Origin: Sporosarcina sp. ANT_H38
GTDB lineage: Bacteria; Bacillota; Bacilli; Bacillales_A; Planococcaceae
Assembly (NCBI RefSeq): GCF_008369195.1
Contig: NZ_VOBC01000006.1
Span: 1 to 64,000 of the forward strand
Direction of reading: 5' to 3'
DNA: 64,000 nt
Shown: positions 18,348-26,300 of the stretch, piece after piece
Layout: each line of letters opens with the position of its first letter
How positions within the stretch are numbered: the stretch's first letter is position 1
Made by a program: the position numbers and the translations under genes
Notes under the pieces: generated by a model
Told to the model about the DNA's origin: nothing
The model's database searches: none
What the model saw: only the letters and a program-made list of their open reading frames with translations

Positions 18348-19097
18348 ATGACAAGTGCATTAATGACAACATCAGTCGAATTCGAAGTAAACGGTGAAGC
18401 GGTGAAGCTTTCAGGCAATACAGTAAAGCAATACTTGGTTCGTGGAAACGGAACTGTAAGTGATCAAGAATTAGTAATGTTCATGAACCTGTGTAAGTTC
18501 CAAAAACTTAACCCGTTCCTAAACGAAGCGTATCTAATCAAGTTCGGCACATCTCCAGCTCAAATCATCACATCGAAAGAAGCATTCTTGAAACGTGCTG
18601 AGAATCATCCTAAGTATGAAGGATTTGAAGCAGGTATCATCGTCGAACGTAATGGTGAAATGGTTGACGTAGAAGGTGCTGTGATGCTCTCTACAGATGT
18701 TCTGATTGGTGGATGGGCGAAGGTTTACAGAGGCGATAGAAAGCTGCCAATCATTTCGAGAATCAGTTTAAAAGAGTTTTCCAAAGGACAAGCGACTTGG
18801 AAAGATATGCCCCTTAACATGATCCGTAAATCAGCAGTCGTTAACGCTCAACGTGAAGCGTTCCCAGAAGCGCTCGGGGCATTGTATACCGAAGATGAAG
18901 CGCCATCTGTCCCTTCAACTGAAAACGTAATTGAAAATGAAATCAAACAGAATGCGAACAGCGAAGTCATTGACGTTGATGTATCGAAAGCTGAATATAC
19001 ACCACCACAAAACATTGAGCAAAGTACCGGAGAAATAATTCAAGAAGCGGAATGGAAAGAATCATCTGCTAAGACTGACGCTGGTCCAGGCTTCTAA
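18348..19097 (+). CDS. bet: Bet/RecT-type single-strand annealing protein
   Basis: A 249-aa protein with the Bet core: LCKFQKLNPFLNEAYLIKF, QIITSKEAFLKRAENHPKYE, WKDMPLNMIRKSAVVNAQRE. It anneals complementary single strands in phage recombination. The acidic C-terminal 50 residues look disordered. It begins directly at the end of the zinc-hook ATPase gene. Confidence 0.92.
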   Translation: MTSALMTTSVEFEVNGEAVKLSGNTVKQYLVRGNGTVSDQELVMFMNLCKFQKLNPFLNEAYLIKFGTSPAQIITSKEAFLKRAENHPKYEGFEAGIIVERNGEMVDVEGAVMLSTDVLIGGWAKVYRGDRKLPIISRISLKEFSKGQATWKDMPLNMIRKSAVVNAQREAFPEALGALYTEDEAPSVPSTENVIENEIKQNANSEVIDVDVSKAEYTPPQNIEQSTGEIIQEAEWKESSAKTDAGPGF

Positions 19098-19798
19098 TGA
19101 TTGAAATCAAAACACTCGCAACAGGAAGTACGGGGAATTGCTACTGGATTACAGATGGCATAACCCCCCTCCTTTTGGAGTGTGGGATATCGTTCAAGAA
19201 CATACAGAAAGCACTCAATTTCAAGACCTCAGACATTGCGGGCGTATTGGTTACCCATGAACACAAAGACCATTGTAAAGCCGTCAGCGAGGTTGCAGAC
19301 CGTGGACTGAACATCTACCTGTCACCAGGCACAAAAGAAGCAATTGGAATCAATCACCATCGAATCAAAGTGGTCGAAAACAAGAAGCAGTTTAAGCTCG
19401 GTACGTGGACCATATTGCCGTTTGACGTTCAGCACGATGTATCGGAACCATTCGGTTTCCTGCTCGCTAACGAGGCAGGGGACAAACTCTTGTTTGCTAC
19501 TGACACCTACTATGTCCGATACAAATTTCAAGGTCTGACCCACATTATGGTTGAAGCAAATTATTCAACAGAAATATTGAACGAAAACATTATGACCGGC
19601 AGGGTTCATGATGGCATGAAGCGGCGGTTAGTGAAATCACATTTCAGTTTAGAAAATGTTCTTGAATTTTTAAAAGTTAACGATCTATCGAAAGTTCAGG
19701 AGATTCATTTGCTGCATCTTTCCGATACAAATTCGGATGAAGCGGTGTTTAAAAAAGTAGTACAGGAACAGACCGGAAAGCTTGTGTACGTGCCTTAA
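19097..19798 (+). CDS. MBL-fold metallohydrolase (phage recombination-associated)
   Basis: A 233-aa metallo-beta-lactamase-fold protein with THEHKDHCKAV, a later ATDTYYV and LLHLSDTNSD metal ligands, as in the YycJ/WalJ nuclease family. The ATG shares its A with the Bet stop codon. In this module it may supply the exonuclease that RecT/Bet proteins usually have as partner; that is inference from position. Confidence 0.85.
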   Translation: MIEIKTLATGSTGNCYWITDGITPLLLECGISFKNIQKALNFKTSDIAGVLVTHEHKDHCKAVSEVADRGLNIYLSPGTKEAIGINHHRIKVVENKKQFKLGTWTILPFDVQHDVSEPFGFLLANEAGDKLLFATDTYYVRYKFQGLTHIMVEANYSTEILNENIMTGRVHDGMKRRLVKSHFSLENVLEFLKVNDLSKVQEIHLLHLSDTNSDEAVFKKVVQEQTGKLVYVP

Positions 19799-19828
19799 AT
19801 AAACGGTAGGTGAAGGAGGGAAAGTCGA

Positions 19829-20590
19829 GTGGCGGGATGGATTAGCTTACACAGAAAATTGATGGACAACCCCATATATTCAAATGCCCATATGCTGAAA
19901 CTCTGGATCCACTGTTTGATGAAAGCATCGCATAAAGAACATGACCATCTAGTTGGAAATCAGATGGTGAAACTCGAAGTTGGTCAGTTTGTTACTGGTA
20001 GAAATGCACTTGCAGATGAGTTCAATAAGGGTGCAAAAAAGGATGATGTCGTTTCAGCAATTACTCTTTGGCGATGGTTGAAGAACTTCGAAGAATGGCA
20101 AATGTTGAACATCAAAACAACCACGAAATACAGCGTGGTTACAGTATCTAACTGGTCTGAACATCAACAACATGAACAACAAGTGAACAACAAACGAACA
20201 ACAGATGAACAGCAAGTGAACACAAACAATAATGTTAATAAGGGTAATAAGGAAAATAAAAGAGAAGATGATAAGCCCGCGCCAATGAATCCATTCATTT
20301 TTTTCGAACAAGAAGGATTCGGGACAATTAGTTCATTCACTGGTGACATCCTAAATGATTTAATCGACGACTTTGGAGAAGCAAAAGTAATGGAAGCCAT
20401 GAAAGAAACAAGAATGAATGGCTCCAACAGTTTGAATTACACGAAGAAAATCCTAACTAACCCAAAACCTAAACGTGATGGAGGTGCAAGCAATGTTGGA
20501 ACCTATAAGCAAAGTGATCCAAGACATGATGAAAGACAATCCCGTATTAGCGAAGCGAATGAACGACGTAAGAGAATCGCTGGCATCTAA
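19829..20590 (+). CDS. DnaD-like phage replication initiator
   Basis: A 253-aa protein. The N-terminal part (WISLHRKLMDNPIYSNAHML, FVTGRNALADEF) is the winged-helix replication-initiation domain of Firmicute phages. A Q/N-rich linker follows, then a DnaD-like C-terminal domain (IFFEQEGFGTISSFTGDILN). It should bind the phage origin and recruit the helicase loader encoded next. The linker DNA is a run of CAACAA/GAACAA repeats and is a place to look for the origin. GTG start behind AAGGAGG. Confidence 0.85.
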   Translation: MAGWISLHRKLMDNPIYSNAHMLKLWIHCLMKASHKEHDHLVGNQMVKLEVGQFVTGRNALADEFNKGAKKDDVVSAITLWRWLKNFEEWQMLNIKTTTKYSVVTVSNWSEHQQHEQQVNNKRTTDEQQVNTNNNVNKGNKENKREDDKPAPMNPFIFFEQEGFGTISSFTGDILNDLIDDFGEAKVMEAMKETRMNGSNSLNYTKKILTNPKPKRDGGASNVGTYKQSDPRHDERQSRISEANERRKRIAGI

Positions 20591-21428
20591 TCCAATAGAG
20601 ATACTGACAACGCCATCTGACGACTGCCCTTATCAAAAGTGTGACGGAAAAGGGTGGTTATGGATTAAAGATTGGTCTCGTCAGAATAAAAAGGATGAAA
20701 TCGACGAGGACGGTAAATTGATACGTGCTGAATGGTGGGAGCATTGTAAGTGCTACGAACAACTCATTAAACAGCGTGAGATTGATAAAAAACTAGATTT
20801 GTCAGGTATTCCACCGATTTTCAGCAATGCAACGGTGCATTCTTACGACGTAGGTAAGTACAAGACCCAAGACAATCGCGATACAGCAACGATAGCGAAA
20901 AAGGCAGCTGCTAAGTTCATTGAGAACTATCCAGCCATGAAAGAGCATGGCAAGGGCTTGTATCTGTATAGCGAAATCAAAGGGTCGGGTAAAACAAGAC
21001 TGGCATCTAGTATCGCAAATGCGCTTGTGAAGATGTACGACGTTGATATCGCATTCTTGAAAGCGAACGACCTGCTTTCTCAAATCAAAAAGACGTTCAA
21101 CAATGACTCGGATACGACAGAAAGTGAAATCGTTCGCATGTTCCGTGAAGTAGAAGTGCTAATCGTAGATGATTTAGCAGTTGAAAAGCCTACCGACTTT
21201 GCAGAAAGAATTTTCTATGACATCACTGATTATCGATTGGAACATAAAAAAACAACGCTGTTCACTTCTAACAAGACAATCGAAAACCTTGGAGACATAT
21301 ACAAGGACGGTCGGTTGAAGAGCCGAGTTAAGAAAATGTCTATCGAAATCTACATGCCAGAAGAATCGATAAGGGATCAAGAAGCTGAAAGTGAAAACGC
21401 CGAGCTGGAAGGTTTGCTGTTCGGATAA
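20493..21428 (+). CDS. DnaC/DnaI-like helicase loader ATPase
   Basis: About 311 aa with an N-terminal zinc-like cluster (CPYQKCDGKGWLW ... HCKCYEQ), AAA+ core with Walker A EIKGSGKTRLASS and Walker B VLIVDDLAVEKP, and the arginine-rich KDGRLKSRVKKM end. It loads the host replicative helicase at the phage origin. Start ATG 20493 behind GGAGGTG; it overlaps the initiator gene by 98 nt. Confidence 0.88.
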   Translation: MLEPISKVIQDMMKDNPVLAKRMNDVRESLASNPIEILTTPSDDCPYQKCDGKGWLWIKDWSRQNKKDEIDEDGKLIRAEWWEHCKCYEQLIKQREIDKKLDLSGIPPIFSNATVHSYDVGKYKTQDNRDTATIAKKAAAKFIENYPAMKEHGKGLYLYSEIKGSGKTRLASSIANALVKMYDVDIAFLKANDLLSQIKKTFNNDSDTTESEIVRMFREVEVLIVDDLAVEKPTDFAERIFYDITDYRLEHKKTTLFTSNKTIENLGDIYKDGRLKSRVKKMSIEIYMPEESIRDQEAESENAELEGLLFG

Positions 21429-21447
21429 AACATTAGGAGGAATTTGG

Positions 21448-21684
21448 ATGACTGAAAAACAACATCGGATTTTCGTGAAGATTGGTCGTAAGGTTGGAGA
21501 GTTTAGGCACAACGATATTCTAATGACGGATAGCGGTCCAATTATAGTAATGCGCCCGTCTTCGGTCGTACCTTATCGCGGAGGAATGATCTTGCTGGAT
21601 GAATTGTATCAACAAGGAAAAATCGAAGGGATTTACCCTGTTGAATCGTTTGTTAGTTTTGAGGACGATGAATCAGATGCATAA
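21448..21684 (+). CDS. Hypothetical prophage protein
   Basis: A 78-aa protein, start ATG 21448 behind TAGGAGGAA. It contains a beta-rich segment (DILMTDSGPIIVMRPSSVVPY) and an acidic tail. Not recognised. Confidence 0.6.
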   Translation: MTEKQHRIFVKIGRKVGEFRHNDILMTDSGPIIVMRPSSVVPYRGGMILLDELYQQGKIEGIYPVESFVSFEDDESDA

Positions 21685-21871
21685 ACACATCATCAACAAA
21701 CTCATTCTCGTAGCTGGTGCATGGAACAACTCAGGGCAAAAGGACAAGCGTCTTGAACTACAGTTCAACTCATTGCTCAATGAACTACGCATCGCGGCAG
21801 GAACGACACCAGAAGGCGCTGTGCAATTGCTCCTTACTGAACTTGGGGAGACGGAGGCGATGACGGCATGA
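21668..21871 (+). CDS. Hypothetical prophage protein
   Basis: About 67 aa (NKLILVAGAWNNSGQKDKRL), helical, overlapping the preceding and following genes. Start could be ATG 21668 or 21677; neither has an ideal ribosome site. Confidence 0.5.
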   Translation: MNQMHKHIINKLILVAGAWNNSGQKDKRLELQFNSLLNELRIAAGTTPEGAVQLLLTELGETEAMTA

Positions 21872-22011
21872 GGAAAATGCAAAGGGATTATCTTATCCAG
21901 CAGTTGCAGTCTATGAGGGTCGTGAATGGTCGTAACGGTGAACTGTTGTCCAATATGGACTATCGCTCTCTTATTAGTTTACTAGCTGTGCAAAGGGTGG
22001 TGGCGGAATAA
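21868..22011 (+). CDS. Small basic protein, Fur-regulated-basic-protein-like
   Basis: A 47-aa ORF coupled to the previous gene by an ATGA overlap. The pattern QRDYLIQQLQSMRVVNGRNG resembles the small FbpA/FbpB-type proteins common in Bacillus phages; the resemblance is weak. The gap 22012-22167 has no gene. Confidence 0.45.
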   Translation: MRKMQRDYLIQQLQSMRVVNGRNGELLSNMDYRSLISLLAVQRVVAE

Positions 22012-22167
22012 AGGAACTAAATAACCGCACACCAGTTCTTCTGATACCTCTAATTGTACTGGGTGGATAAATACACCAAATCAACTGTAGGACGTTTAGA
22101 ATCGACGGGAAATGACATTGTACGACCTGTTAGCAGTCTAGTGAAACTTTGAAAGTGAGGGGTCAAA

Positions 22168-22422
22168 GTGGATAACGAATGGCAATGGCAGCAGGAAAAT
22201 ATCAAGTTAAAGCATGAAAATAAAAGATTGCGCAATGAATTTGCGACATTCAAGGTGAATCAGATACCAGAGGCGGCCCGTAAAGATGGGAAAATTTTCA
22301 CGAAACAGGAATTGAAATTCATCAAGGATAACGGGCTTAGTTACGACAGGGTTTATGGATTGGTATACAAGTACCAATCAGTGGAGGATGCACTAATAGA
22401 GACGTTGGAGGGGATTTTATGA
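22168..22422 (+). CDS. Hypothetical prophage protein
   Basis: An 84-aa protein with an N-terminal coiled coil (ENIKLKHENKRLRNEFATFK) and a C-terminal region (GLSYDRVYGLVYKYQSVEDA) that could be a small HTH. GTG start behind GTGAGGGG. Overlaps the dUTPase gene by 4 nt. Confidence 0.6.
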   Translation: MDNEWQWQQENIKLKHENKRLRNEFATFKVNQIPEAARKDGKIFTKQELKFIKDNGLSYDRVYGLVYKYQSVEDALIETLEGIL

Positions 22423-23093
22423 ATCTGGAAAAGTTGTTCGAAATGCAGAAGGTGCTGGATGAAAAAATATATGCGCGGTTTCCAGGATTAAAAGAAGAAG
22501 ATTGGTCATGGAAAATCACGGCTTTGCTTGTCGAACTCGGTGAATGCGCGAATGAGCATAGAGGATTTAAGAAGTGGTCAGAGAATCAGCAACCGAGAAC
22601 GAAAATCGAACACCTTTGCACTGTTTGCGATGGGAGTGGCGACGAAAATTGGCCTTCAAGCGTAGAAATGCTTTTGGAAGGAGGTTCGGCGAATCCATAT
22701 TTGAAATGCGAGGATTGCGACGGTACTGGGAAGCTAGGCGAGACGAATCCAATACTTGAAGAATTCGTTGATTGCATTCATTTCTTTATCAGCATTGCAA
22801 TTGAATTAAAAATTAATCCAGCAGATTTCATTGTGGACGATGATTACACACAACCAACCGCTACACAGACGTTTAACAGAGTGTTCAGTACGGCGTCGAG
22901 TCTTGATGTTTTAATGGATCCGGAAACTGCGGCATCAATCAGTCTAGAAGACTTACAAGAAACCTTACATGAAGCTTTTAGTTGCTTCATCGGCTTGGGA
23001 GAGAAATTCTTGGGATTCACATGGGATCAAGTCGAAGCTGCTTACTACGCAAAAAATGAAATCAATCACGTCAGGCAAGCGGAGGGATATTGA
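22419..23093 (+). CDS. Dimeric dUTPase (MazG-like) with zinc-knuckle insert
   Basis: A 224-aa all-helical dUTP pyrophosphatase of the dimeric phage type. Metal-binding blocks are VELGECANEHRGFKKW and EEFVDCIHFF, with the C-terminal KNEINHVRQAEGY. Between them is an insert with CTVCDGSG and CEDCDGTG, a DnaJ-type zinc motif. It prevents uracil incorporation during phage replication. Confidence 0.85.
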   Translation: MNLEKLFEMQKVLDEKIYARFPGLKEEDWSWKITALLVELGECANEHRGFKKWSENQQPRTKIEHLCTVCDGSGDENWPSSVEMLLEGGSANPYLKCEDCDGTGKLGETNPILEEFVDCIHFFISIAIELKINPADFIVDDDYTQPTATQTFNRVFSTASSLDVLMDPETAASISLEDLQETLHEAFSCFIGLGEKFLGFTWDQVEAAYYAKNEINHVRQAEGY

Positions 23094-23254
23094 TGGGCGT
23101 ATGCAATCGTTGTGGTCGTGAATTGAAAACGCAGAAATCGATTGATGATGGTTATGGTCCTGTCTGCAAGAAAAAACAGTCCACTGAAGATGCGGAGTTC
23201 GAGAAAATACAGATCACGCTTGAAGAGGTTGTTAAGTTAGAGGTGGCAATTTGA
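23093..23254 (+). CDS. Small zinc-binding protein (DUF6011-like)
   Basis: A 53-aa ORF with CNRCGREL and GYGPVC, the Cys pattern of small phage DUF6011 proteins. The start ATG is the base right after the dUTPase stop overlap (TGATGG). No function known. Confidence 0.65.
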   Translation: MGVCNRCGRELKTQKSIDDGYGPVCKKKQSTEDAEFEKIQITLEEVVKLEVAI

Positions 23255-23733
23255 GGAATGTTCAAAGGGTTCCTAGTAGGTCAAGGGCACCGAAACAACC
23301 ACGCCAGTTCAAGTCCAAGACTGCTGTAATTGACGGCATAACGTTTGATTCATTGACCGAGGGAGCTTATTACGTTCACTTGAAAAAAGATCAGTCTATC
23401 AAACTAATTGAGGTTCAACCGGAGTTTAAAATCATTGATTCATATGAGGTGCAGTGCAAACGATGTAGCGGCACGGGAAAGCGGACAAGCTCAAAAACAG
23501 GCAATCCTATCAATTGTTCGTTGTGTCACGGTAAACGGAGGCGTGTGAAGGCAGGGGCTATCTATACTGCAGATTTCAGAGTTACTTACATCGATGGATT
23601 TGTTGAGGTAATCGACATTAAAGGTGGTCCAGTTGGTCGTGATTTTCCTTTGCGGCAGAAGTTGTTCGAGCTGAAAACAGGCATGGAGTTAATTGTTATA
23701 CGGTTAAAAAATAAGGAATGGGTGAGGGATTAA
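23251..23733 (+). CDS. DUF1064-family nuclease-like protein with zinc knuckle
   Basis: A 160-aa protein with the DUF1064 pattern DGITFDSLTEGAYYVHLK and YTADFRVTY...VEVIDIKGG, the E-D-x-K layout of PD-(D/E)XK nucleases (possible Holliday-junction resolvase). A CxxC-CxxC insert (CKRCSGTGKRT, CSLCHGK) splits the domain. TTG start overlapping the previous stop (TTGA), behind GAGGTGG. Confidence 0.8.
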   Translation: MRNVQRVPSRSRAPKQPRQFKSKTAVIDGITFDSLTEGAYYVHLKKDQSIKLIEVQPEFKIIDSYEVQCKRCSGTGKRTSSKTGNPINCSLCHGKRRRVKAGAIYTADFRVTYIDGFVEVIDIKGGPVGRDFPLRQKLFELKTGMELIVIRLKNKEWVRD

Positions 23734-23749
23734 CTAAGGGGGATGGGAT

Positions 23750-23875
23750 ATGAGCGGGGTTTGGAGGTTGTTGTTTCGGTGGGAGCACGGTTATAAAGTT
23801 TGGACATATGAGCCTCTATTGCAACGGGAATTGTATGAGAAAAGGCAGGAGGGATGGAAGTTATGTCAACAATGA
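23750..23875 (+). CDS. Small hypothetical protein
   Basis: A 41-aa Trp-rich basic ORF (MSGVWRLLFRWEHGYKVWTY) behind GGGGGATGGG. Unknown; overlaps the following gene by 13 nt. Confidence 0.45.
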   Translation: MSGVWRLLFRWEHGYKVWTYEPLLQRELYEKRQEGWKLCQQ

Positions 23876-23976
23876 TTACCACGTTTGAAGGCTGGGCATT
23901 TGTAATATCGGCTTTGTCACTCGCATTGGGATTTTACTATATTGGTCGGATGCATGGTCGGGAGAATAAGCAGTAG
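23863..23976 (+). CDS. Small membrane protein
   Basis: A 37-aa ORF with one membrane helix (WAFVISALSLALGFYYIG) and a basic C-terminus, behind GGAGGGATGG. Not recognised. Confidence 0.5.
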   Translation: MSTMITTFEGWAFVISALSLALGFYYIGRMHGRENKQ

Positions 23977-23990
23977 AAAGGTGGAACAGT

Positions 23991-24272
23991 ATGGTCAAGT
24001 TAATAAAGATAGAAAAGTTGGAGGAAATGGTTAAGTATGAAAATCCAAAAACATCCAAGGAACATCACGGTAATAAGAAGTGGACGAAAGGTGTCCCGAT
24101 TATTTTAGTTGATACAGAAGGCAAAATGATTCAGACAGATCATTGGGTTTATATCAATAAGAATGGCGAATTAGTCTACAACAAACGAAAGAATCTATGG
24201 ACTCAAGGGTCTGAGTTTTATGATATTGGGAAGTCGAATATTAAAGAAGTATATGTCGTTATTAATCAATAG
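23991..24272 (+). CDS. Hypothetical prophage protein
   Basis: A 93-aa basic protein (KWTKGVPIILVDTEGKMIQT) with no family I recognise, behind AAAGGTGG. The spacer after it starts a series of related CGACCAAA-containing gaps. Confidence 0.6.
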   Translation: MVKLIKIEKLEEMVKYENPKTSKEHHGNKKWTKGVPIILVDTEGKMIQTDHWVYINKNGELVYNKRKNLWTQGSEFYDIGKSNIKEVYVVINQ

Positions 24273-24298
24273 TTGACCAAAACTGAGGAGGATGATGG

Positions 24299-24481
24299 AT
24301 GAAGGTACTTAAAAGATGTAGGAGCAGATATTACTTTCATACGTACTTTTATTGGGGTGAGTCAAACAGTAAGGGCTCTCCAATATTAAGAGGTGATGGG
24401 TACAAATGGGATAGTGGAGGCATGAACACGTTATATAGACACGCTTGTAGAAGATGCGGAAAAATCAAATGGAAGTACTAG
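24299..24481 (+). CDS. Hypothetical small protein
   Basis: A 60-aa very basic, aromatic-rich protein ending RHACRRCGKIKWKY, a possible half zinc site. Behind GAGGAGGATG. Confidence 0.5.
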   Translation: MKVLKRCRSRYYFHTYFYWGESNSKGSPILRGDGYKWDSGGMNTLYRHACRRCGKIKWKY

Positions 24482-24518
24482 TCAACAGTACGACCAAACT
24501 AATAAGGAGTGAAGGTAA

Positions 24519-24680
24519 ATGGAGACCGTTGATATAAATAATGTTGAAAAACTTATTAAGTATTGTCCACATTGCGGGAGTAAGGCAGACAAAGAGTTTG
24601 TCGGACTTCTAAGCAATGGAGGAGCGTGGACTTGTGAAGATTGCGAAGAAGAAGTTGAAGCATATGTTTTAAGTCGGTAA
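24519..24680 (+). CDS. Small zinc-ribbon protein
   Basis: A 53-aa ORF with CPHCGS and CEDCEEE, a treble-clef/zinc-ribbon pattern. Behind AAGGAGTGAAGG. Unknown role. Confidence 0.6.
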   Translation: METVDINNVEKLIKYCPHCGSKADKEFVGLLSNGGAWTCEDCEEEVEAYVLSR

Positions 24681-24714
24681 TCAGCAGTTCGACCAAAAGG
24701 TGAAGGAGAAATAT

Positions 24715-24879
24715 ATGAATCCAATAAACGAAATATCAAAGATAGCAGAACATATACCGCTCGAAGCATTGCAGGATATTCATCAGCGTATTACGGACTG
24801 GTTGGCTAGTGGTGGAGAGCATGACGATCCGTATATTCATCAGCAGTTGCGGTATGCGAAGAGATTTGTGAAGGAGTGA
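24715..24879 (+). CDS. DUF6877-like small protein
   Basis: A 54-aa helical ORF; the block RITDWLASGGEHDDPYIHQQ matches my memory of the DUF6877 phage family. Ribosome site AAGGAG. Function unknown. Confidence 0.65.
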   Translation: MNPINEISKIAEHIPLEALQDIHQRITDWLASGGEHDDPYIHQQLRYAKRFVKE

Positions 24880-24884
24880 AATCA

Positions 24885-25043
24885 TTGAAAAAGCATCTAT
24901 TTCATATAGCTGTCAGCTTTGCGGCAGGTGTTAATTTTCAAGAAGTAGTTGAACTGCCTGCTGATTACTCGGAAGTAGATGTTGAGGAAGAATTTAAAGA
25001 ATGGGTTTGGAATCAGTTGGATGCTTATAGAAGTGAACTTTGA
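24885..25043 (+). CDS. Hypothetical small protein
   Basis: A 52-aa ORF (beta-alpha: LFHIAVSFAAGVNFQEVVEL, then EEEFKEWVWNQLDAY). TTG start five nt after the previous stop, with GAAGGAG inside that gene's end. Confidence 0.55.
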   Translation: MKKHLFHIAVSFAAGVNFQEVVELPADYSEVDVEEEFKEWVWNQLDAYRSEL

Positions 25044-25060
25044 ATGTAAGGAGTGACAAC

Positions 25061-25315
25061 ATGGTGCAGCAGTTAACTATTTTTGATGCGGTGCCAAAGG
25101 AAGAGGCGTTTGGTGTTGGGGATACAGTTGAAGTTGTTGTAAATGTGGAGGAGAAAGATGTAGAGGATTATTACTATCTTCAAGATTTTGTGGGGTTGAA
25201 GGGGCGGGTTGTGAAAGTGATTCCAGGACTGCAATATGAGGTCCAGTTCAAAAAGAAAGATCGCATCGGTGTTTTTCGGCATGATGAATTGAAAAGGAGT
25301 GAATGGAATGAATAA
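25061..25315 (+). CDS. SH3/KOW-like small protein
   Basis: An 84-aa protein. Residues 18-75 (GVGDTVEVVVN ... LKGRVVKVIPGLQYEVQF) form a KOW/SH3-type barrel pattern. Start ATG 25061 behind AAGGAGTGA. Role unknown. Confidence 0.6.
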   Translation: MVQQLTIFDAVPKEEAFGVGDTVEVVVNVEEKDVEDYYYLQDFVGLKGRVVKVIPGLQYEVQFKKKDRIGVFRHDELKRSEWNE

Positions 25316-25439
25316 TGATCATGAACGTGAAAAATTAAAAAGATTGATGGAGGGCATTTCGTTTGCTATGTATGCGAATGCTTTTGCGGAAATGGGGAAA
25401 ATCAACTCTCAAATATTCACGACTGAAATGTCAGATTAA
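25308..25439 (+). CDS. Hypothetical small protein
   Basis: A 43-aa helical ORF (EREKLKRLMEGISFAMYANA), overlapping the previous gene by 8 nt behind AAAAGGAGTG. Not recognised. Confidence 0.45.
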   Translation: MNNDHEREKLKRLMEGISFAMYANAFAEMGKINSQIFTTEMSD

Positions 25440-25445
25440 CCTAAG

Positions 25446-25604
25446 ATGTCCCGTGAATATCTGGAGCATCATCAGAGCATTAAAACGGATGTAACGGACA
25501 AGGATATGCTCCTGTTGCAGATTGATAGGGCGCTTGATGCAAAGGATGTGGAGATGTTTATGCAGCTTACGGATGAATTGAATGGCATGGAGGTGTTGGT
25601 TTGA
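25446..25604 (+). CDS. IDEAL-domain-like small protein
   Basis: A 52-aa ORF whose segment LLLQIDRALDAKDVEMFMQL fits the IDEAL pattern (I-D-x-A-L-x(3)-D-x(3)-F-x-x-L). The following gene starts inside its stop codon. Confidence 0.5.
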   Translation: MSREYLEHHQSIKTDVTDKDMLLLQIDRALDAKDVEMFMQLTDELNGMEVLV

Positions 25605-25831
25605 TCCACGCAAAAGAACAAAAGCGTGTGTTGCTTGATGACGTCGATATTAATTGGGTGTTTACAGTGCAAGAAACAGATGTATTCAGAGCGATGTGGG
25701 TAGCAAATATGAGCCTTGATAGCATTGCAGAGGAGTTGGGACGTAAGCCTTTAGAAATTGGGTTGCTGATTATTGAGCAGGCTGAGCTTGGCAAAATAGA
25801 GGCTCGGCAGCAGGGGATATTTGGGCAATGA
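25601..25831 (+). CDS. Hypothetical protein, possible HTH
   Basis: A 76-aa protein with a recognisable helical pair (MSLDSIAEELGRKPLEIGLL) that could be an HTH. TTG start coupled to the previous stop as TTGA, behind GGAGGTG. Confidence 0.6.
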   Translation: MIHAKEQKRVLLDDVDINWVFTVQETDVFRAMWVANMSLDSIAEELGRKPLEIGLLIIEQAELGKIEARQQGIFGQ

Positions 25832-25844
25832 AAGGGTGATGAAA

Positions 25845-26042
25845 GTGAAGGTGCTTACAAAGGAGTCAATCGAAGAATTTAAGAAGCTAAAAAGTTGGGT
25901 GCAGGAATGTCCGATAGAAGCAGCGATGGAAATTGAGGATTTGAGAATAGAAAACAAAAGACTTCGAAACGCTGTTCAACGAATGGAAACGGCTTCTAAT
26001 CTTGTATTGGAAACGATAAGGGACGAGGTTTTAGACAAATAA
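25845..26042 (+). CDS. Hypothetical coiled-coil protein
   Basis: About 65 aa, helical (MEIEDLRIENKRLRNAVQRM). Start uncertain: GTG 25845 behind AAGGGTGA, or ATG 25839, or TTG 25821. Confidence 0.5.
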   Translation: MKVLTKESIEEFKKLKSWVQECPIEAAMEIEDLRIENKRLRNAVQRMETASNLVLETIRDEVLDK

Positions 26043-26100
26043 AAAAGACAGGATTCCTCCCGTCCTCGACAAGGAAAGTATAACACAAGGAGGGGTCCTG

Positions 26101-26298
26101 GTGAATAAAGACATTACTTTTAATACAGATGCAATATTGTTAGGAATTGGTATAATGGAGCTACCAATGAACTGTGTGGTGGTTATTTCGGAGGGTATAG
26201 CGAAAGTGAGGGAGCTTCCGGAGCATGGTGAATATCGGATTGTCACGCATGCGGGTAAAATCAAACGGATGCGGCGTGAGGAAGGGGAAGAGTTTTAA
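26101..26298 (+). CDS. XtrA/YqaO-like protein
   Basis: A 65-aa protein; the block LPMNCVVVISEGIAKVRELP and IVTHAGKIKRMRREEGEEF match my memory of the XtrA/YqaO family of PBSX and skin-type prophages. GTG start behind AAGGAGGGG. Confidence 0.65.
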   Translation: MNKDITFNTDAILLGIGIMELPMNCVVVISEGIAKVRELPEHGEYRIVTHAGKIKRMRREEGEEF

Positions 26299-26300
26299 AT

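Noticed and set aside
24260..24700. Possible CRISPR-like array from the repeated CGACCAAA spacers
   Set aside because: Repeats are short, unevenly spaced and separated by genes; no cas genes are in the window.
26043..26095. Terminator after the coiled-coil gene at 25845
   Set aside because: The only stem (AGGA/TCCT) is too short and the A-tract is on the wrong side.
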